Below are positions 5,483 to 7,214 of a stretch of DNA of 7,214 nucleotides, piece by piece. This stretch comes from Thermococci archaeon (GTDB taxonomy: Archaea; Methanobacteriota_B; Thermococci; Methanofastidiosales; B48-G16). The stretch is taken from NCBI GenBank assembly GCA_030668905.1, contig DAOVEQ010000052.1, positions 1 through 7,214 of the forward strand, read 5' to 3'. The position numbers and the translations under genes were made by a program. Each line of letters starts with the position of its first letter. Position 1 is the stretch's first letter. Under the pieces are notes generated by a model. It had not been told where the DNA came from, searched no databases, and saw only the letters and a list, made by a program, of their open reading frames with translations.

Positions 5483-6259
5483 TCATCTACCAAATTTTCT
5501 ATTCCTCATTTGATACTCTCGTATTATCCTTAAAAAATCTATCTTTCTGAAAGCAGGAAAATATATTTCTGTAAAAAATAATTCAGCATATGCTGATTGA
5601 AACAGGAGAAAGTTGCTCAGTCTTACCTCGCCGCCAGTCCGTATTACAAGATCAGGATCAGGGAGATCGCCTGTGTACAGATTATTTCTGATCATCTCAA
5701 TCGTTATATCTTCCGGTGAAACTCCCTTCTTTATGATTCTTTTTACAGCTTCAAGTATCTCTATTCTTCCTCCGTAAGCAATGCAAATGTTAAGAATTTT
5801 ATTATTGTAGTTTTCGGTAGCTTTCTCTGCTTTTTTTATAGAATCAACTACATTTTTTGGAAGCAAATTAAGATTTCCTATAGCTTTTACTTTTATTTTG
5901 TTCTTATGGATTCTTTCATTCTTTACAAGCTCTTTAAACTTTTTTTCAAAGAGATCCATTACACGATCTACCTCTTCTTTGCTTCTTTTAAAGTTCTCAA
6001 TTGAAAAAGCGTACACAGTTACGATGTCGATCCCGAGTTCGTTTGCCCAATCCAACATCTCTTCGAGCTTATCGGCTCCCCTACTGTGCCCTTTCCACAG
6101 ATTCATTCCAAAAAACTCGGCATATCTCCTGTTTCCGTCCATTATTATCCCTATATGATGGGGCATTTTTCCTTTCTTTACTCTATCCCCAAGAATTTTT
6201 TCATATACCCTATAAACAGGAGCTAAAAGTATTGAAAGACCAACCCTAATCAGATTCAT
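5483..6259 (-). CDS. uppS: (Di)trans,polycis-polyprenyl diphosphate synthase (cis-prenyltransferase, UPP/dolichol type)
   Basis: This enzyme condenses isopentenyl diphosphate onto an allylic diphosphate with cis geometry, making the long polyprenyl chain that in archaea becomes dolichol-type carrier for glycans. The 258-residue protein has all family signatures: HIGIIMDGNRRYAE (35-48) with the catalytic Asp D41 and diphosphate-binding Arg residues, GHSRGADKL (57-65), YAFSIENFKRS (83-93), and IRTGGEVRLSNFLLFQ (206-221) followed by YAELFF with metal-linked E226. The first 30 residues form a hydrophobic/amphipathic helix before the core, as in archaeal and eukaryotic homologues. It probably associates with the membrane surface. 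A Shine-Dalgarno AGGAG lies 6 nt before the ATG. It overlaps the upstream carbonic-anhydrase-like gene by 14 nt, and the next gene begins one base after its stop. Chain length of the product cannot be predicted safely. Confidence 0.95.
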   Translation of the reverse strand: MNLIRVGLSILLAPVYRVYEKILGDRVKKGKMPHHIGIIMDGNRRYAEFFGMNLWKGHSRGADKLEEMLDWANELGIDIVTVYAFSIENFKRSKEEVDRVMDLFEKKFKELVKNERIHKNKIKVKAIGNLNLLPKNVVDSIKKAEKATENYNNKILNICIAYGGRIEILEAVKRIIKKGVSPEDITIEMIRNNLYTGDLPDPDLVIRTGGEVRLSNFLLFQSAYAELFFTEIYFPAFRKIDFLRIIREYQMRNRKFGR

Positions 6260-6740
6260 CGTATTCTCCTTTCATATACGTTCGTGAGAGTTCATAGTAA
6301 ATCTCCGCACTCTCTCTTATTTTTTTGTGCCATTCTTCATCGAGTATTTTTACGATCTTTCCCGGAACTCCCACAACTAACGAATTATCAGAGATCTCTT
6401 TTCCTTCTGTAATTAGAGCATTTGCACCGATTATACAGTTTTTTCCTATTTTTGCATTGTCCAGTACTGTGGCATGCATGCCGATTATTACATTGTCATC
6501 TATCGCACATCCGTGGATAACGGCGTTGTGCCCTACGGTAACAAAATCTCCTATGGATACTTTCTCATGGATCGAGACATTGTCCTGTATATTCGTGTAC
6601 TCACCTATCCTTATTTTCCCGGTGTCTCCTCTTATCGAAGCAAAGGGCCAGATACTTGAGTTGACCTTTATCTCTACGTCTCCAACTATAACGGTGTTTT
6701 TATTCACGTAAACACTCTCGTGGATAATCGGTTTCTTCAT
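6246..6740 (-). CDS. Gamma-class carbonic anhydrase-like hexapeptide-repeat protein
   Basis: This 164-residue protein is a left-handed beta-helix built of hexapeptide turns (for example VIVGDV, IRIGEY, VSIGDF, VIIGMH, AKIGKN), followed by a C-terminal helix. The residues that bind zinc in gamma-carbonic anhydrases are all present: H58 (SIHEK), H71 and H76 (VGHNAVIHG). The associated R37, D39 (SIRGD) and Q52, D53 (NIQDN) are also there. The acidic loop of the methanogen enzyme Cam is absent, so it resembles the shorter CamH/YrdA group. Trimerisation with zinc or iron at subunit interfaces is known for the fold. CO2 hydration is plausible but not assured, because many members show little activity. 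It is the first gene of the minus operon, directly behind a promoter, with no Shine-Dalgarno motif, as expected for a leaderless transcript. Its end overlaps the prenyl synthase start by 14 nt. Confidence 0.88.
   Translation of the reverse strand: MKKPIIHESVYVNKNTVIVGDVEIKVNSSIWPFASIRGDTGKIRIGEYTNIQDNVSIHEKVSIGDFVTVGHNAVIHGCAIDDNVIIGMHATVLDNAKIGKNCIIGANALITEGKEISDNSLVVGVPGKIVKILDEEWHKKIRESAEIYYELSRTYMKGEYDESD
6266..6270 (-). promoter_or_regulatory. Shine-Dalgarno site for the prenyl synthase gene
   Basis: On the minus strand AGGAG precedes the ATG at 6259 by 6 nt, inside the end of the carbonic-anhydrase-like gene. It fixes the start and supports re-initiation on a shared mRNA. Confidence 0.6.
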
Positions 6741-6759
6741 GAAAGGGTTAGACCAACAG

Positions 6760-6776
6760 AATTTAAAAAGTTATTC
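6760..6776 (-). promoter_or_regulatory. Archaeal promoter for the leftward five-gene operon
   Basis: On the minus strand, GGAATAAC is followed by TTTTTAAATT (6769-6760), a good box A nearly identical to the one before the FAD dehydrogenase. Its centre lies about 24 nt before the ATG at 6740, so initiation should fall at or beside the start codon. No ribosome binding site is present there. Confidence 0.55.
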
Positions 6777-6791
6777 CAATAGATTTATAAA
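6777..6791 (+). promoter_or_regulatory. Archaeal promoter for the rightward membrane-protein gene
   Basis: CCAATAG is followed by TTTATAAA (6784-6791), close to the archaeal box A consensus. The box centre is about 25 nt before the ATG at 6813, predicting a leaderless mRNA. No Shine-Dalgarno motif precedes the ATG. Confidence 0.55.
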
Positions 6792-6812
6792 CTTCAAATT
6801 TGCAATTACATC

Positions 6813-7214
6813 ATGAAAAAGAAGTTTGCAATAAAAAAAGTACACATAAAAGGAGGAGTCTTAGGTGGAGGTATAGGCGCGATCCTTGCATCCCTTTTTA
6901 TTTTTAGTGGACCGTTGCTTTTTTCAATAGCCATAGGCGGATTTGTAGCGATATATGTAGTAAGGAAAGAAATAAAACTCAGTTATCTTGAAGGAATGAA
7001 AATAGGACTTATCTCAGCAATTATTCCCACTGTGTATATGTTTTTTATCTTAGAAAGATCTGTGAAATATGTCAGAGACTACATTCTGGAACATGGTGTA
7101 GAGGCGTACATGATGGACCACAATGCTACATTAATAGATCCACAGACTTTTGAAGATGCAATTTTGAATCATCCCCATACAGGACCAATACAGTGGACAT
7201 TAACCGTATTTATA
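6813..7214 (+). CDS. Unrecognised integral membrane protein, N-terminal part (cut by right window edge)
   Basis: From the ATG at 6813 the frame stays open for 134 codons to the window end. The N-terminus is very basic (MKKKFAIKKVHIK), suggesting it stays in the cytoplasm. A glycine-rich hydrophobic stretch follows, GGVLGGGIGAILASLFIF then LLFSIAIGGFVAIYVV (about 14-49), which could be two short or one long membrane hairpin. A charged loop RKEIKLSYLEGMK leads to another hydrophobic segment, IGLISAIIPTVYMFFIL (63-79). Then comes an extra-membrane stretch of about 45 residues (about 80-124) with charged and His-rich parts (MMDHNATLIDP, HPHTGP). A further hydrophobic segment seems to start at the edge (WTLTVFI). 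The pattern resembles small archaeal membrane proteins with glycine-zipper hairpins, but I recognise no family and assign no function. It has its own promoter and is divergent from the carbonic-anhydrase-like operon. Confidence 0.75.
   Translation, partial: MKKKFAIKKVHIKGGVLGGGIGAILASLFIFSGPLLFSIAIGGFVAIYVVRKEIKLSYLEGMKIGLISAIIPTVYMFFILERSVKYVRDYILEHGVEAYMMDHNATLIDPQTFEDAILNHPHTGPIQWTLTVFI

Noticed and set aside
5898..6249. Two open frames on the plus strand opposite the prenyl synthase
   Set aside because: They overlap each other and the conserved DGNRR and SxEN motif regions of the minus-strand gene, and the protein sequences are low-quality Ser/Phe-rich noise.
6325..6711. Open frame on the plus strand opposite the gamma-carbonic-anhydrase-like gene
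   Set aside because: The repetitive hexapeptide codons on the other strand keep this frame open by chance, and all zinc-ligand motifs lie on the minus strand.
1..7214. CRISPR arrays, tRNA/rRNA genes, insertion sequences, toxin-antitoxin pairs or phage genes
   Set aside because: No regularly spaced repeats, cloverleaf or rRNA-like segments, transposase motifs or terminal inverted repeats were found by reading. MazG here is a nucleotidase-type domain and not part of a MazEF toxin pair.

Overview
The window looks like chromosomal DNA from an uncultured or little-studied archaeon, probably of euryarchaeal type. The evidence is the gene content: Trm-G10 type THUMP tRNA methyltransferase, archaeal NOL1/NOP2/Sun methyltransferase, archaeal cis-prenyltransferase with an N-terminal helix, and archaeal NUDIX and endonuclease V homologues. 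The promoters also have archaeal BRE/TATA architecture and are placed so that mRNAs should be nearly leaderless. Overall composition is AT-rich, with a visibly more GC-rich patch at the left edge and in the second half of the first large gene. I cannot name a genus from the sequence alone.

Layout, left to right: (1) 1-390, minus strand, the 5' part of a cysteine-rich protein that runs off the left edge. (2) 391-475, a divergent promoter region. (3) 476-3191, a tight plus-strand operon: FAD-dependent dehydrogenase, a MazG-like/NUDIX fusion, and an endonuclease V homologue. The junctions overlap by 1 and 13 nt. (4) 3166-6740, a tight minus-strand operon transcribed right to left: gamma-carbonic-anhydrase-like protein, cis-prenyl diphosphate synthase, an unrecognised 167-residue protein, NOP2/Sun RNA m5C methyltransferase, and Trm-G10. 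Its 3' end overlaps that of the plus operon by 26 nt, tail to tail. (5) 6741-6812, a second divergent promoter region. (6) 6813-7214, plus strand, the start of an unrecognised membrane protein that runs off the right edge. No RNA genes, mobile elements or CRISPR arrays were seen. The only stretches without a gene are the two short promoter regions.

How the genes fit together: the plus operon has a nucleotide-hygiene theme. A double house-cleaning pyrophosphatase is followed by a homologue of the enzyme that cuts at deaminated purines, with a flavoprotein of unknown substrate in front. The minus operon joins polyprenyl carrier-lipid synthesis to two tRNA/rRNA methyltransferases, with one unrecognised protein between them.

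The most notable points are residue changes. The endonuclease V homologue has Gly where the family has a catalytic metal-binding Asp, while the other signature residues remain. The MazG half of the fusion has Gln in place of the last acidic residue of its metal site. Together they raise the possibility that this operon encodes proteins repurposed from catalysis to binding. The sequence cannot prove this.
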